A stretch of DNA of 64,000 bases. It comes from Oegoconia quadripuncta (lineage: Eukaryota > Arthropoda > Insecta > Lepidoptera > Autostichidae). This document shows positions 23,109 through 35,364 of the stretch, piece by piece; the stretch's first letter is position 1, and each line of letters opens with the position of its first letter. Position numbers and translations under genes: made by a program. Under the pieces are notes generated by a model. The model made no database searches. It was not told the origin of the DNA and saw nothing but the letters and a program-made list of their open reading frames with translations. The DNA lies in NCBI GenBank assembly GCA_949316235.1, contig OX438748.1, positions 11,163,001 to 11,227,000 on the forward strand. The letters are read 5' to 3'.

Positions 23109-26100
23109 AATGAAATGATAAGTGCTTAAATAGAATCCATTTGCCATTAGCTACTTTCTGGATATAGAAAATGACGGCAAACCACACCATTATATCAGGT
23201 TAGGCAGTAGTATAAACACTTAAGTATAGCAGTTTAGGTACGCTCTAGATTCGTTTAGCAAAAAGGAATGAACATAATAGCAGTTAGTTTGAAAGCAAAG
23301 TAACGTGTGGTATTTGAATATACAAGCGATCTCTTTTTGTGATTGTCAAAAAAACGAACAAAATGGATCTACTGAGGGCATAATTACCACAGCCCATTGA
23401 ACGGCAACTGGTGCACTTTTAAGCAATCTAGGTCAATTAATTCCCCATTCAGCCAATGAATATCAGATGTCATGGTAAATAGTTGGTCTTGGTTGTTGTT
23501 CTCGAGGGGAGTAGTTAAGACAAATCGGTCTACAGGGGCGTCTTGAAAACACTGTTAGGTGACTAGTCTGAAACAAATCTACCAATCTGGACCCGCGTGG
23601 TACAGTATGATACATACCATATCCTAGTGAGAGGAGGACATACCCCAAAGTTAAGGACGTAAATCCACGGCTCTACTAGGCAACATTTGTCTAGCGACAT
23701 GTGTCCAGGAGATATTCACCGACGTTGCCAGACTTCGTCTGACATGTCTGATAGGGTCAACTAAACTGATGGGAACGGAGACAAGACATCGGGCGACGTG
23801 GGGAGATATCGGCCGATGTCTCCGAAGACGCATGTCGCTCGACGAATATCGCTTAGTGGGGATGCAGCTTAAGGCTGCTGACGTGTGATGTCAGGGTCGT
23901 GGTCGTTGGGTCTTTATGCTCATAAGAGCACCCTCTGGAAAAGCGCAATGTTTAAAGAAGTTGATTGCAGTCATGGCTGCAGCTAAACAGAGGGTATAAG
24001 GGAGAAAAAATGATTCCCCGCCACGACATCATCCTGGAAAGGTAAATAGTATAAATTTCATACCTGTCACTTAAAGCAATTAATGTTTTTACGAAAGTAT
24101 GATAAATTAGCACTCCTGCGACTATTGGTTTTCACCACAATCAACATAAATATGTAATTCCGCAGAAATGTAGGCACACTTACTGTTGTACAACTGAATC
24201 TGTGTCACGGACCGTACGCGTAAGTTACTGCGCCGAGCTGTCGACGATTTACGATCGAAAAACAGTTAATTCACTTATTTCAATTTATAGTAATGCGTCC
24301 AAATGTTGACATTGCCGCGCCCGCGCAGCGCGTGCCATGGAACCCCCGCTGTGATAGTGATGCATTACAGCGATCGTTCTGCGTCTCTACTAATCTGGAT
24401 TGTCTAAGTCGCAAATAAAGAAATTGGTAAGATGGGGCAACTTCTTAAGGGTTTTATGGTGTAAAGAAATATATGATCAAAGTTGTAGGTACAAACAAAC
24501 AAGGTAGTTTATGAAAGGTGTCACAATATACACCACGAGTATACCCTAAGTTGATGTATGCCCAACACGCACTTGGCCGGGATTTATTTCTTTTTTCTAA
24601 CATTATTTTCACGGGCAACATTTCATAAGAATTTAGTTAGATTTTCGGCATTCGGCGCCTCATTTAGATAACCGCATCTTTGACCTGCCCGGTCTAAATA
24701 TTAACGCATGATCATATTCGAAAGCTTCGCGGCAAATCTTCTGCAACCAGTTCACTACTTTGTTTTTTGGACCAATCAGAGGCTAATGTAAACATAATAA
24801 AGGGGCAATTAACTATTTTCATACAAGTCACAAAATGGCCACGGGTGGTAGTTACATAAATAGCATTCCAATTACAAATAAATAAATGTATCAATAACTA
24901 AAACTATTCCATCAGAGCGCTAAATAGGTATACAAAAACTATGAATAAAAACGCATCGGAGCCAATAATATGAAGTTGAAAATAACACCTGCTACGATCT
25001 ATAGAGCATTATTGCACCGTAGCGCCGCGAGCGTAATGCTACGGAAATGATTACATTCTTCAAAGGAGCTCCAAAGATGGGATATAAAAGGCGAGAAAAC
25101 GACATGAAACTTCTTTGTAACGATAAGTAGCATTCGCTTCGGTGTGAGAGCGGCTCAAGATGGATAAGTCTTTTTGGTCATTTGGATTCTTTTGCACAGA
25201 ATGCCACTAGATACTCAATTGATTAATCGAATTTCTCACCGATACAATCACAGTCCGTGGATACAATACATGTCTTGTAGATGTCAAAAGAGAGTTTATT
25301 TGCGGCTTGTTACGACTTAGATCTCTTTCAATTGGAAGTGAAATTTCGGCGGTGGGTTTTTGTAAATAGGTACACATCATACTTACACTTTTTCCATTAT
25401 AACACAGTTTTATGAGATTCATTTATAAATTAACTGTGGAATAATTACCGAATATAATATAACTCATTCACTAAAGTACCATTCATTTCTTTTTAACGGA
25501 CATGTACCAATAAACGTGTTTCTTTATATTTGTAATAAAAAACTAAATGAATTCGATTAACAACATTATCTGCTGCATATAGTTTATTATAAAACACGAT
25601 CCCCAATCTTTTTATTGGTTAGTTTATAGAGAAAGTCATAGGTCATCAAAACGTATTTAGCCCAACTTATAATTTAGCAAGCCATTTCCCGAAAAAGGCG
25701 TGACCCAGTCATTATAGTAGCATTCCTCTCCATACCGATATTGCGCGGACTCCGGGACAGAATCTAGGTTTCAATCGACGTCTATAACAATCGGTACAGT
25801 TAGGACACCACGACTTTACCTGATTTACACTGTAATCTCACTAACGTCATTTCAATAATTCGTGATTTAAGAATCAATTTGACACAGTTGCTACCGTGAG
25901 AGTTTGTATAACAACGGGTAAGTTTGTTTACGACTATGTATAGTATTCAGTCTTTGATATTGAACAGATTATAGCCGTTTAGGTATTTATCAGTGTGCAG
26001 TTAAATTGTGGTCTTAATCAAAATATATAAATGATTCAATTTCAAACATTATACGTTTCTACCTCTATATATACCTCAGATTTAAGTGCGACATCTAAGA

Positions 26101-26860
26101 GAGGAAGACAATAAATTGTCCATTTATTTTTCTCGTGACTTCATAAAACTGTAATTGAAAAGTGGGTAAATAACTCAGGGTAAGAGTCCTAAAGCCAGTG
26201 GCTTGCGGCTACGAGTGATTACCGTCGGCCACCCGTGAATCTGTACCATCTTGTCCTTCTATAGGATCACAAGCGACAGCAAACTGGGTTTTTGAGGTTG
26301 ACTTTAATTGCAATTTTATTTTGCGGAACGCTTTATTATTGCAATATGGCTTTATTAATGTAATGCAGTGTCGAGAGGAAAATGACGATGATAGAGATTA
26401 AGTTAAGTTTGTAATGGATAAGAAAAATACCCATACGTGTATAATTTAAATATTCCAGCTATTTAACTATCCAATCCTATTATAAAAACGAAAGTTTGGA
26501 TGTTTCCGCGCTGCTCAATCACGGCGAAATGATTTGGCTGAAATTTGGCACAGAAGTACATATTTCCTAAATGACGAGGGATAAATTGCGAAGATTATTC
26601 AAAATTCAAGATTATACGAGTTAGTCAAGCGACTTTACTAACTCGTAATAGATGTTTCAATTCAATTCACGTAATGCACTAGTCCACACCGGCGCAACCC
26701 AAAAGCACTGTACAGTCTGAAACAGATAAACTTTATAGTCCCGCTTCAAATAAAGTTTTCTCAGCAAAAAATGTATATTTTTCGATACCTAGTACTTTTT
26801 GTTCATTGTTGAACTGAGAAAACTTAATTTGTATTATGAAGGCATATAATAGTTTACCAC
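23109..26860. other. No gene; scattered repeat debris
   Basis: 23560-23655 ('ctggacccgcgtggt', then 'gtgagaggagga') resembles the 3' part of a lepidopteran SINE/LINE. 23690-23850 is a GC-richer patch dense in TGTC/GACA words. 24310-24365 is a short CpG-rich islet. 26480-26600 resembles an abundant repeat ('gctcaatcacggcgaaatg'). No exon with convincing domain or splice context was found. Confidence 0.4.
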
Positions 26861-26863
26861 CTG

Positions 26864-27170
26864 TTTGGTGTAGTGGTTAGCAACTCTGACCACTATACCA
26901 AAAGGTTGCGGGTTCGAATCCCGCTAGGGGCACATGTTTGTGTGATGAATACGGACATGTGTCTTAGAGCATTTAACATGTGTAAATTAAATGCTCTAAG
27001 ACCAGAGTTATGGATGTTTTCATTTATAATAAGTATTTATTTACAAAAAAAAATGTATTTATGTAGTATATCAACAATCTGGTATCCACAACACAAGCTT
27101 ATAGTTGCTTACTGTGGAACTAGATGGCGCTGTGTATATGTCTAAGGATATTTATTTATTTTATCTGTTT
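26864..27170 (+). mobile_element. tRNA-derived SINE (family A-like) with internal perfect hairpin
   Basis: tRNA-like head ('ttggtgtagtggttagcaac', B-box 'gcgggttcgaatcccgct'), then a body with 'aatctggtatccacaacac', 'gttgcttactgtggaact' and 'agatggcgctgtgta', ending in TATTT-rich tail sequence. Within it, 26961-26976 and 26987-27002 form a perfect 16-bp inverted repeat with a 10-nt loop. The 3' part matches the centre of the palindromic structure at 46768-46905. ORFs overlapping it are chance frames. Confidence 0.7.
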
Positions 27171-30100
27171 CAGACCTTACACCATAGATGCCAGACCGAT
27201 CTCATCCAGGGATTGCCGCTGGTGGCAGACAGCGCTACAAGCAATAACATTTATGTATTTAAACACCAAAAACCCGACAGCATATTTTGTATTTTTTACC
27301 ATAAAATGTATCGTATGAGACTCTAGGGATCAAGACGAATTGAACACCTTGCACATCGAAGTCGGTCGAGCCGTTTAGGCTACAGGAGATAACATAGAAA
27401 TCTACATACATATACACTCGAAAAATATAACCCTCCTTCGGGGTAAAAAGGGCCTTCAATGAAATGAATGGGCCTAATAGCCTAAAGTCTAACCTATCCT
27501 AGGTATTCGGACACTCAGCACATTTCACTTGCGCGAAACGACACGGAGACGAATTACGGTAGTGATAGAAGGCAGAGTGCCAATAACAGGATTGGTCAGT
27601 CACACAGGGATAAAATGTAATGAAGGACAAACAAACAAATTCACTTTGGCATTTATAATATTAGGATCGCTTATAAAATTATTCCTACCAAAAATGATAA
27701 AAGATGATTCTTATTGCAATAGATAATGATGCGGCCCTTTTTTCAAAGAAAAATCATATGACGATATAACAAATTATATACTGTTAGAAATGTCTTTAAT
27801 AAAATGTTTATGCCCTTTCTTTGCATGTATATTGTTTTCTATCGCATGCGTAGACAATCCTAACGGGCAAAACTCTATGGCTGTCTTCTGAGAAACCACC
27901 AATAATTTTATTAGCAGGTATCTGCGAAATGTAGAGAGTAATTTGAATGTGCTGCCTATTAATAACTGTAGGTTCATCAATGTATTGAATGGCGCAGCGT
28001 TTAATGAATGAAATTCAAGACAATGTCGGTACCTAATTAATAAAAGTTAAATGTTATAATGACGTAATCCCTGTTGAGGTCGAAATTTAGGTTTGACATT
28101 GGAATAACTATATCGTATAATGACTAATAAGATACGAATAAATAACACTTTGAAATTATGAAGCCCTCAAGGTGACAGATACTTATAACAAATTTTGTAA
28201 CCTCTCCATTTGCGTTGGAAATGTGGATCTTATATCTGTAAAGATACAAGTTTAATGAGCCATATTAACCAGCAGGAGAGTTGCTTCTCAATCTGTCCAT
28301 AAATAAAATATAACTACAGTAAAAAGTTCATTTTTCTTCTCTGAAAATGTCTGAAGAGTCAGAGTTAAGCTTGCCCCTACATCACATTTACAATGTTGCA
28401 TATTTATAAGCTTTATGCTGAACCTACCAGTTCCTGTTCAAGACAGTTTTAATACCTGCACAGCGTTTTTGCATGAAAATACAAAAGTTGAATACAAACA
28501 ACGTTAGATAATATAAAACTTTAACAAATCAAATTACTGAGTTCTCATTCAACAAAAAGAATCTATTTTGAGATCTATTACACATTCATTGTGTAGGTAT
28601 AACGCTTAGGAAGACCGGTTACATAAGTATAGAATGGGACCGGCTGGCTGTGTCAAATATTTGAAGTGAGCAGGAAGCGAACTGTGTCCAGCAAGGTTAG
28701 GAACTTATATGAGATGATATAGCGATTTGACAAACTTTCGTGTCTCAAATGTCCTTCCGTAGCGCAACTTGACAGATTGAGAAAATTAGCATCTCATGAT
28801 TGATCCCAGGTCACATGGCTACTTCAAGCGTCAATAATTTATTTGCACGAATACGGTATGTAAGTTCATAAAAATACGAGAGTTCGATTTATCCAGTTTG
28901 CTTTCAGACGTGTAAATATTAATTAAAATCTACCAATATAATTCAAATCCTATACTATTCATAATTAATAATTAAAAATAGAATGTAGATTATGGAAATG
29001 TCATAGAAATGCCTCGACGGCTATTACCTAATAGCAATGCGTAATTTTTTTAGTCCATAGGACCCGAGTCGCGCTAAGTTGTGCTAGCTGTGTTGTTGTG
29101 GATGGACAAAACCTAATATTATATGATGATGAGAGTAACATTTTGTTGTAATTTGGTATTGATACTAAGTACGAATTGATCCCACATCAAGGGCAAAAAA
29201 TTATAATACCTTTATCGTCGTCCCTACTCATGGGAAACCTCAGCAGATCCCGCATTTAACGCCTGTAAGTCAGGATCCAGGATCAACAGTCATTTTAGGG
29301 CAGCACAGGGCAACCGATAAATATCAGTAAAAAGCCTCTAGCGACCACAATGCTTTGTGAGAGTTGAACCCCAGGAGATCACAAAATGGAAACAGAGGGA
29401 GTCCCAGCAGTAGTCCCACAAACCGACGCGGCCACCTCTCACAAACCTGCCAGCACGTCAATGTTCCACTCCGTTAATTACAACCTGCAACGACCAATCA
29501 CTTTCCACCCACACCGCCGCATGCGCCGCCACCGGGTATATGCAAATTTACTAAGATATAGTCGCAATGATGAGAGACGCGATTCGCGACGAAGGATTTA
29601 AGAATGTTTAAACATTATTAGAATCGGTTTATTTCGAATATTTTATATTTGGAACTTTATATGGAATGCCGTGATTCTATTCGAATGGCACACATAATTT
29701 AAATATATTTTCTCCTGATTGTCACAAACGGTAAGCAACTTAGATGATGGAAAATGCTATAAACCGTCGTCGATGACACCAATAATATACCAAAGATAAG
29801 GTCAGGAGTACCAGATGTTGTTGGTACACTAATAGACTCAGACAAAATTTCACATACACATATGCCCTAAATTAACAAGACTCCTTTTGCCACTCGTTGC
29901 ATTGAAAATTTGAAGCTCTATAATGAAAGAGAAGAGCTCTCTGTCACAGATATTGTTATTAGAAGCGTACGCGCAATAACTTTAAAGTTATATTTTTAGT
30001 GAACATTTTCATTTATCGCGTCATTATTGTGGTTATCTATATGTAAAATATAGGGAAATCTAAACAAGGGACTCATTTATATCGTTTTTTAAACTAGTTT

Positions 30101-30171
30101 AAATGAACTTAGAGCTAAATCTTAAAAGAGATAAATTGTCTCCTAATACAGCCGATGTCCACGACAGAATC
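27171..30171. other. No gene recognised
   Basis: AT-rich DNA left of the retrotransposon. 29386-29600 carries a somewhat GC-richer 71-codon ORF (HPHRRMRRHRVY and similar) with no recognisable domain; I do not call it a gene. Confidence 0.45.
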
Positions 30172-30185
30172 ATTAATGATTATTA

Positions 30186-30220
30186 TGTTTTATTTATTTT
30201 TTATTTATTTATTTATTTTT
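30186..30220 (-). repeat. (TAAA)n tail of the LINE
   Basis: On the plus strand a run of TTTA units. On the minus strand it is the short-repeat 3' tail typical of Jockey/CR1/R1-type elements. It fixes the 3' border of the element. Confidence 0.8.
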
Positions 30221-30612
30221 AGGATTACTAACAAGATTGACACATACCAGTCCAATGTGGCAAAAACGCAATTGTACACAGTGCATGCGCCACCTTAATT
30301 ATAAGTAACCACGACATGCAAATATTTGTAGCGGTAGACATTAAACAATATTATATGAAACATGTTCAGAAATTAAATAAATGTCAAAGAAATCAATACC
30401 TTCCAGAAACTGGGTACATTAGATACAATAGAATTTTTAAAAATAAAATTAAACATAAACTACGTGAATTACAACAACACAAAAGAACAATAAGAAACAG
30501 TAAGAAACAACAACAGAGTACAAGTCATAATATAATTAACTCTCAGTTGGCAGTACTGTCCCGGAGCGGGCGTGTTTACCGACGGTGAATGTAATGAGTG
30601 AGAAATGAACCC

Positions 30613-33576
30613 TCAATTTGAGGATGAGGGTCCCGACCTATACTCACAGACCGCTTTCCTAAACTCACTCAACCCGTCAGAGAACATGTCCACGTCAGTC
30701 TTTTTAAAGAGTGTGTTGTAGCCTCTGACAAGTCTGTTGATTGGCGAAAAGTGCCCGAGATTTGTTCTCGCTGCGGACGTACAAAATGGCACATACTGAT
30801 TGGTCCGAGGCAATCTGGCAGGCACCTGTATTCTTAAATCAGATAAAAGCTCGGGACAGTCTGAAATACCATTTGCCAGTTTATATAGAAAAACTTGATC
30901 ATGTAAGAACCTACGACTAGCAAGAGACTTCATTCCAAAATGACTCAGACGAGAGTCGTAACCGTGAACACTTCCAGCGATGTTACAACTGAAAGCTAGG
31001 TGCCAAAGGAATCTTCTCTGAATCCGTTCTATGCGCTTTATGTAAACGTCGTAATGAGGATTCCATACGACGCTACAGTACTCCAGACCGCTCCTGACCA
31101 AAGCATTGTAGATGGCCATTTTACAGGCGACCGCCTTAAAATCCCCACAGTTACGCAAAATGAAACCCAGCATTCTGAATCCTCTCGCGCAGATTTCGTC
31201 GATATGGACGTTAAATCGTAATTTTGTGTCAAGTGTAACTCCCAGATCCCGCAACTGCTCAACGCTTTGGAGTTCCACATCACCGAGTCTATAGGCGTGA
31301 TCTAATAACGACTTACCCCTGGTGAAGCGAATCACGTGACATTTTTCCACGTTCAAGGACATTTTATTATCCTCACACCACTGGACAAGATTGTTTAAGT
31401 CACTTTGTAACCCCAGAGCGTCCCGATTGGTCAGAATGGGCCTTGAAAACTTCAGGTCGTCCGCAAAAAGATAGACTTGGGAATTATTGAAACACGTGGT
31501 TATGTCATTGATGAAAATATTAAACAGCAATGGACCTAAATGCGATCCCTGGGGAACGCCAGAACCAGCACGAAATGGATCCGATGCGAATCCATTGACC
31601 ACAACAATAGAGGTCCTATCGGTCAGATAAGATGCACACCAATCATGCAATGAACCGCACACCCCGAATCAAGATAGCTTAGACAACAAGATCCCATGAT
31701 CGACTCTGTCAAACGCCTTGCTAAAATCAGTGTAAATAACATCCACGGGCACTCCCACGTCAACCGAGCCAATTACACCCTTAGTGAACGACACCAAATT
31801 AGTGGCAGTAGACCGCGAGGCCATAAAACCATGCTGCTGCGTAGATAAAGACTGTTTTACGTGCCGTGTAATAATTGGGCATATCATGGATTCCAACAGC
31901 TTACCGAATACTGGCAAAATGGCTATGGGCCTATAATTTTTTATTAGACTTCTGTCACCTGACTTGAAGATTGGCACAATTCGGGCTATCTTCCACAAGG
32001 ATGGGAATACACCAAAACGAGTCGAGGTATTGAATATCAAATACAGCGGATAAGACAAGGCTCCAGCACATTTCGAGACAAAATATGACGGAATATTATC
32101 AGTGCCTGCGCCCTTATGTGGGTTAAGTTTTCTGAGAGCTTTAATGACGTCTTCTATGTGAAACTGTACGGCACCCAACGAACCAATCGCATATGGCCCA
32201 CAGCATCGATTATTATTACAAGGCAAGGCACCCGTAGCGTCATAAACCGAAGCAAAGCTGGACGAAAATAGGTTGCATATATCAGGACCGCTGTTGACAA
32301 CTTTGTGTTCCAAGAACATTTCAGACGGATAATTACTGCTGTTTCTGCGCTTATTTTTAATATAAGACCAGAAACGCTTAGGGTTGCTTGTAAGAGAGTC
32401 CTCAAGGCGTCGCAAGTAATTTTTGTAACAAGTATCTTGAAACTTCTCACACCTTTTCTTCAGCATTCGGAATGTCACAGCGTCGAGAGGGTTACCGTAC
32501 CTGTTTGCTTTAATGCGATATCTATTTTTCTCCCGCAAGAGTTTCTTCAAGTCGTTTGAGAACCAAATTGGATAATTTTTACTTTTTTGCTTCGATTTAG
32601 GCACGTATTTGGCTATAACTTCATGAAGCACGTCAGTGAATGCAGCTGCCATGTCGTCTACAGTATCGCATGGTGAAAATTTTTCATCCCAGTCTACCGC
32701 ATTCAGGGCTTTGGAAATTTCGGAGTAGTCCGCTTTATAAAAATTATCCCTAATTACACCACTCATACACAGAGAATTAGAGTAATCAAACCTTAATAAG
32801 AACTGTATCGGGGGGTGGAATGCGTCAGGGTTACTCAGAGCAACATCACCAAGCCTCAGGTCGGTCACCAAGATGTTGGCAAGGATAAGATCCAACACCT
32901 TGCCCTGGTGATTTCTCACACAATTATATTGTTTTAGGTCATTTAAAGTAATAAAATCAACCAAATTAGTTACAAGTTCACTGGCAGCCATTAGTTGGGG
33001 GGAGGTGTGCGACATGCCAGCAATTGGAAGCCATTCTATATTACGCTGATTAAAATCACCAAGTAGCAGTGTGTTATTCCCATTCTCCATTATGCGGTTC
33101 GTATTGGCAATGAAATGGTTTAGTACGTTTTTCTTAATTGGAGAAGGTATATATACACCGCAGATAAACAACTTCTCCACTTTGTTCTTATTACTGACAA
33201 CATCAATACACACCCACACGTCCTCACAACCACTCTCAAAGCTATGCACACGTTTCGAATTTAAGAGCTTCGACACAGCTATCAACACCCCTCCACCAGT
33301 GCTCTTGTTACCAGCGAAGCTAGTAGACTCGCGGTCACGTCTATAAACAATATACCGATCATCAAATAGTTCCGCATCCGAGACACCACTACCAACCCAC
33401 GTTTCACTCAGAACTACTACATCATAATTATTACATGCAACATTATTATAAAATTTAATAGTTTTGGTATTTAAACCTCGCACATTTTGGTAATAAATAC
33501 TGATTGAATTGAATGTAAACAAAAAACTTCTTAAATAAATTATATTACATGTCCTACATATTATGTATCTAAATAT
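30613..33576 (-). pseudogene. LINE ORF2: AP endonuclease plus reverse transcriptase, one in-frame TGA
   Basis: The endonuclease lies in the first 240 or so residues: YQNVRGLNTK, SETW, GGGVLIAV, GDFN, LDLI, and NPDAFHPP at the place of the usual SDH motif. The reverse transcriptase follows: HKGAGTDNIP, KNYRPIAILP, GFMASRSTATNL, TDFSKAFDRVDH, GVPQGSHLGPLLFNIFIND and the catalytic FADD, with a SPINRLVRGYN-type C-terminus. A TGA at 31671-31669 interrupts the same frame just after LLSKLS, before the GVPQG and FADD motifs, so only a truncated product without the active site would form. The frame is open from 33576, after a TGA at 33579-33577, but no ATG precedes the endonuclease; translation may start after ORF1 by reinitiation, or the start was lost. 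The 98- to 90-codon ORFs on other frames are shadows. Confidence 0.88.
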
Positions 33577-33585
33577 TCACATTGT

Positions 33586-34215
33586 TCATTCTAGTTTAGA
33601 GAGGGTGTTCACGTCCCTGATCATTACTGGACTGCAGGTTTCAGATTTGCGCATATAGATTCTCCCGCTGCGAACCCAAACGAACTTATAATTTAGATCT
33701 TTCGCCTTCATGCGTGCGGCAGCATGCAGCTGCTTATTCGCAGGAGATAGATTTTCAACTATATACACTGCAGTCTTCTTTCCTCCTATACCCAAGTGCT
33801 TTGTATTAAGTTTTTCTTCGGGAAAACGCTTGTTATTTGTAATAACTGCAGCCAGAATAGAGTCCCGCAGGCGTGGTGAGTTGAACCTTACAAGGATCGA
33901 GCGCGGCCGGTTGCTGGTCTGGTCAAATTTTGCGGTACGTGTACAGTAGGAAATGTCGTTTTCGTTAATAGTGTAGCCGATCGTGCGTCCCAGCTGGGAT
34001 ACAAGTGTAATCAAGTTTTCATTATTATTCGTAGGTACACCCTGTATTTCGAGATTACAGGCTCGCGAAATCTGATCCATTTGATTTAATTGATTACTAA
34101 GGGTTTGGATAGACGCACGCAATAAATCATTATCCTTCATTATAGAGCTCATTTTTTGAAAATTGGAAGAATGTTCTGTCCTTATCTCTTCAAAATTTTT
34201 GTTTATGAAATCCAT
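33586..34215 (-). CDS. LINE ORF1 with baculovirus-FP-like C-terminal domain
   Basis: 209 codons from the first ATG (MDFINKNFEEIR) to TGA at 33588-33586. Residues about 5-55 are rich in polar and hydrophobic heptad-like spacing and probably form a coiled coil. From NLEIQGVP onward it matches my memory of the FP-protein C-terminal domain common in ORF1 proteins of insect non-LTR elements: RSILVRFNSPRLRDSIL, then AVYIVENLSPANKQLHAAAR, then YKFVWVRSGRIYMRK. Such ORF1 proteins are thought to bind nucleic acid and chaperone the element RNA. No zinc finger is visible at the N-terminus, so the protein may be truncated with the element's 5' end. The frame is open upstream to the element border without another ATG. 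Confidence 0.78.
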   Translation of the reverse strand: MDFINKNFEEIRTEHSSNFQKMSSIMKDNDLLRASIQTLSNQLNQMDQISRACNLEIQGVPTNNNENLITLVSQLGRTIGYTINENDISYCTRTAKFDQTSNRPRSILVRFNSPRLRDSILAAVITNNKRFPEEKLNTKHLGIGGKKTAVYIVENLSPANKQLHAAARMKAKDLNYKFVWVRSGRIYMRKSETCSPVMIRDVNTLSKLE

Positions 34216-34261
34216 GTTACCTGAATATACTAATTTACCGATGAAATGATGATTAATGATT

Positions 34262-35091
34262 TGAAACAAGAAAAGTTTGTTTATAATTTAGAGGTTAACA
34301 AGAATATATCAATCATTCTTCATATAAAAGGCGAAAGTTTGATAGTTTATCTGTCATTCTATCACCCTTTATTTAACGCATTGTAAGAAAACAACATTGG
34401 AGCTTCAGAAATGTCTACATCATTATAGGTGTACCTAATGATGAATGATGTAAGATTACTTTGTGATAACTTTATTGTATTCGCTTCGATGGCTTTCACG
34501 AAATTAAGATACAACACTGAGTTGACACGTCTCACTTTCTTTCTTCCAATCAGTATATACTGTATATTTTAAAAGCAACCGTTGTCGCGAGTACCTACCT
34601 AAAGCAAGTCAACCGACTTTAAAATCAGTAAAAAGTGGATTAAGTTTACCTTAGTGGGACATTAAACAAGCTCATATGAATGTACTTTCCCCTAACTGCA
34701 GATTTCTTTTCATACTTTACTCAGAAAACAATCTTTGGACGATCAACTGAGAATTATCACCAATGCCGATTTAAAGCCAATTACTACATCGCAACTATGG
34801 ACCTTCATCAGTTCCTAATGACTTTAGCGAAGTGCGAAATGACGAGTAAAAGTGTTTTGCAGTGTGTTCGCACCATTATGTTGCAGCCACTACTACAGGT
34901 CATTATGTTCAGTTATTCTGTACTTCGCGATCACATTGATTATTATGAGAATGGACCCATGTGTGCTTTAAAAAACTATGAGCATAAAGTACCCAGTTTC
35001 CATGGGGAATAATGTTATCGGCGGACGGAAGAGTACGTTATTAGATGGTTAGGCCAACCAAATAGCAGGTAATTAAACGGGACTATGCTTC
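34262..35091. other. No gene recognised
   Basis: A 110-codon ORF at 34680-35012 has no recognisable domain, signal peptide or splice context and is probably chance. Confidence 0.4.
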
Positions 35092-35364
35092 CGCTTCAAT
35101 TAGGAACTCGACTCTGTGGAACGAAGCGTTATAAGGCTCATCGGTGACGACTCGGTTACTGCAGAGCCTTGGACAACGACGCAAGGTCGCATGCCTATCA
35201 GTGTTATACGGGATGTATTTCGGAAAGTGTGCACGAAATTGCATGAAATTATTCCACCGTCGCCTTTCATCTTGAGACAAATAGACACGGGGAGGGTTTC
35301 CACCGGTTCCTTGTCGACGTACCGAACATTCGCACTTGGCGTTCCACATACCTTCATAATATGA
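35092..35364 (+). pseudogene. Decayed LINE ORF2 C-terminal relic
   Basis: The plus-strand frame reads LDSVERSVIRLIGDDSVTA, then KLHEIIPPSPF and RVSTGSL. I recognise this as the region near the end of many lepidopteran non-LTR ORF2 proteins (a xVIRLIGDxxLT motif followed by xLFxIIPPSPF). The stretch between the motifs fits better in a neighbouring frame, suggesting a frameshift, and no reverse transcriptase core remains. The GC content is higher than in the flanks. Minus-strand ORFs here are shadows. A genuine exon is possible (an AG precedes and GTAAGT follows) but less likely. Confidence 0.5.

Larger units (their letters stand above)
30182..34251 (-). mobile_element. APE-type non-LTR retrotransposon (Jockey/CR1-like), nearly intact, FP-C-domain ORF1
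   Basis: A minus-strand LINE of about 4.07 kb. In order of transcription it has: a short leader, ORF1 (34215-33586), ORF2 with endonuclease and reverse transcriptase (33576-30613), a 3'UTR of about 390 bp and a (TAAA)n tail near 30220-30186. The 10-bp word attaatgatt occurs at 30172-30181 and 34252-34261, directly at the inferred borders, and is the probable target-site duplication. The leader before the first ATG of ORF1 is only 36 bp, so the 5' end may be truncated, perhaps removing an N-terminal part of ORF1. One in-frame stop in ORF2 makes this copy non-autonomous. Frames are otherwise long and undisrupted, implying a fairly young insertion. Clade is inferred from motif style, not phylogeny. 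Confidence 0.85.

Noticed and set aside
30316..30588. 90-codon plus-strand ORF rich in Lys and Gln
   Set aside because: It lies antisense within the 3'UTR of the LINE, has no domain, and its composition follows the AT-rich strand bias.
31669..31671. TGA in LINE ORF2 as programmed readthrough or selenocysteine
   Set aside because: Nothing around it suggests recoding, and the residue is not a known catalytic position; a plain nonsense change is simpler.
30182..34251. Viral origin of the FP-like ORF1
   Set aside because: It is followed by an endonuclease/reverse transcriptase ORF and a (TAAA)n tail; the FP-type domain is common in ORF1 of insect LINEs, so no virus is implied.
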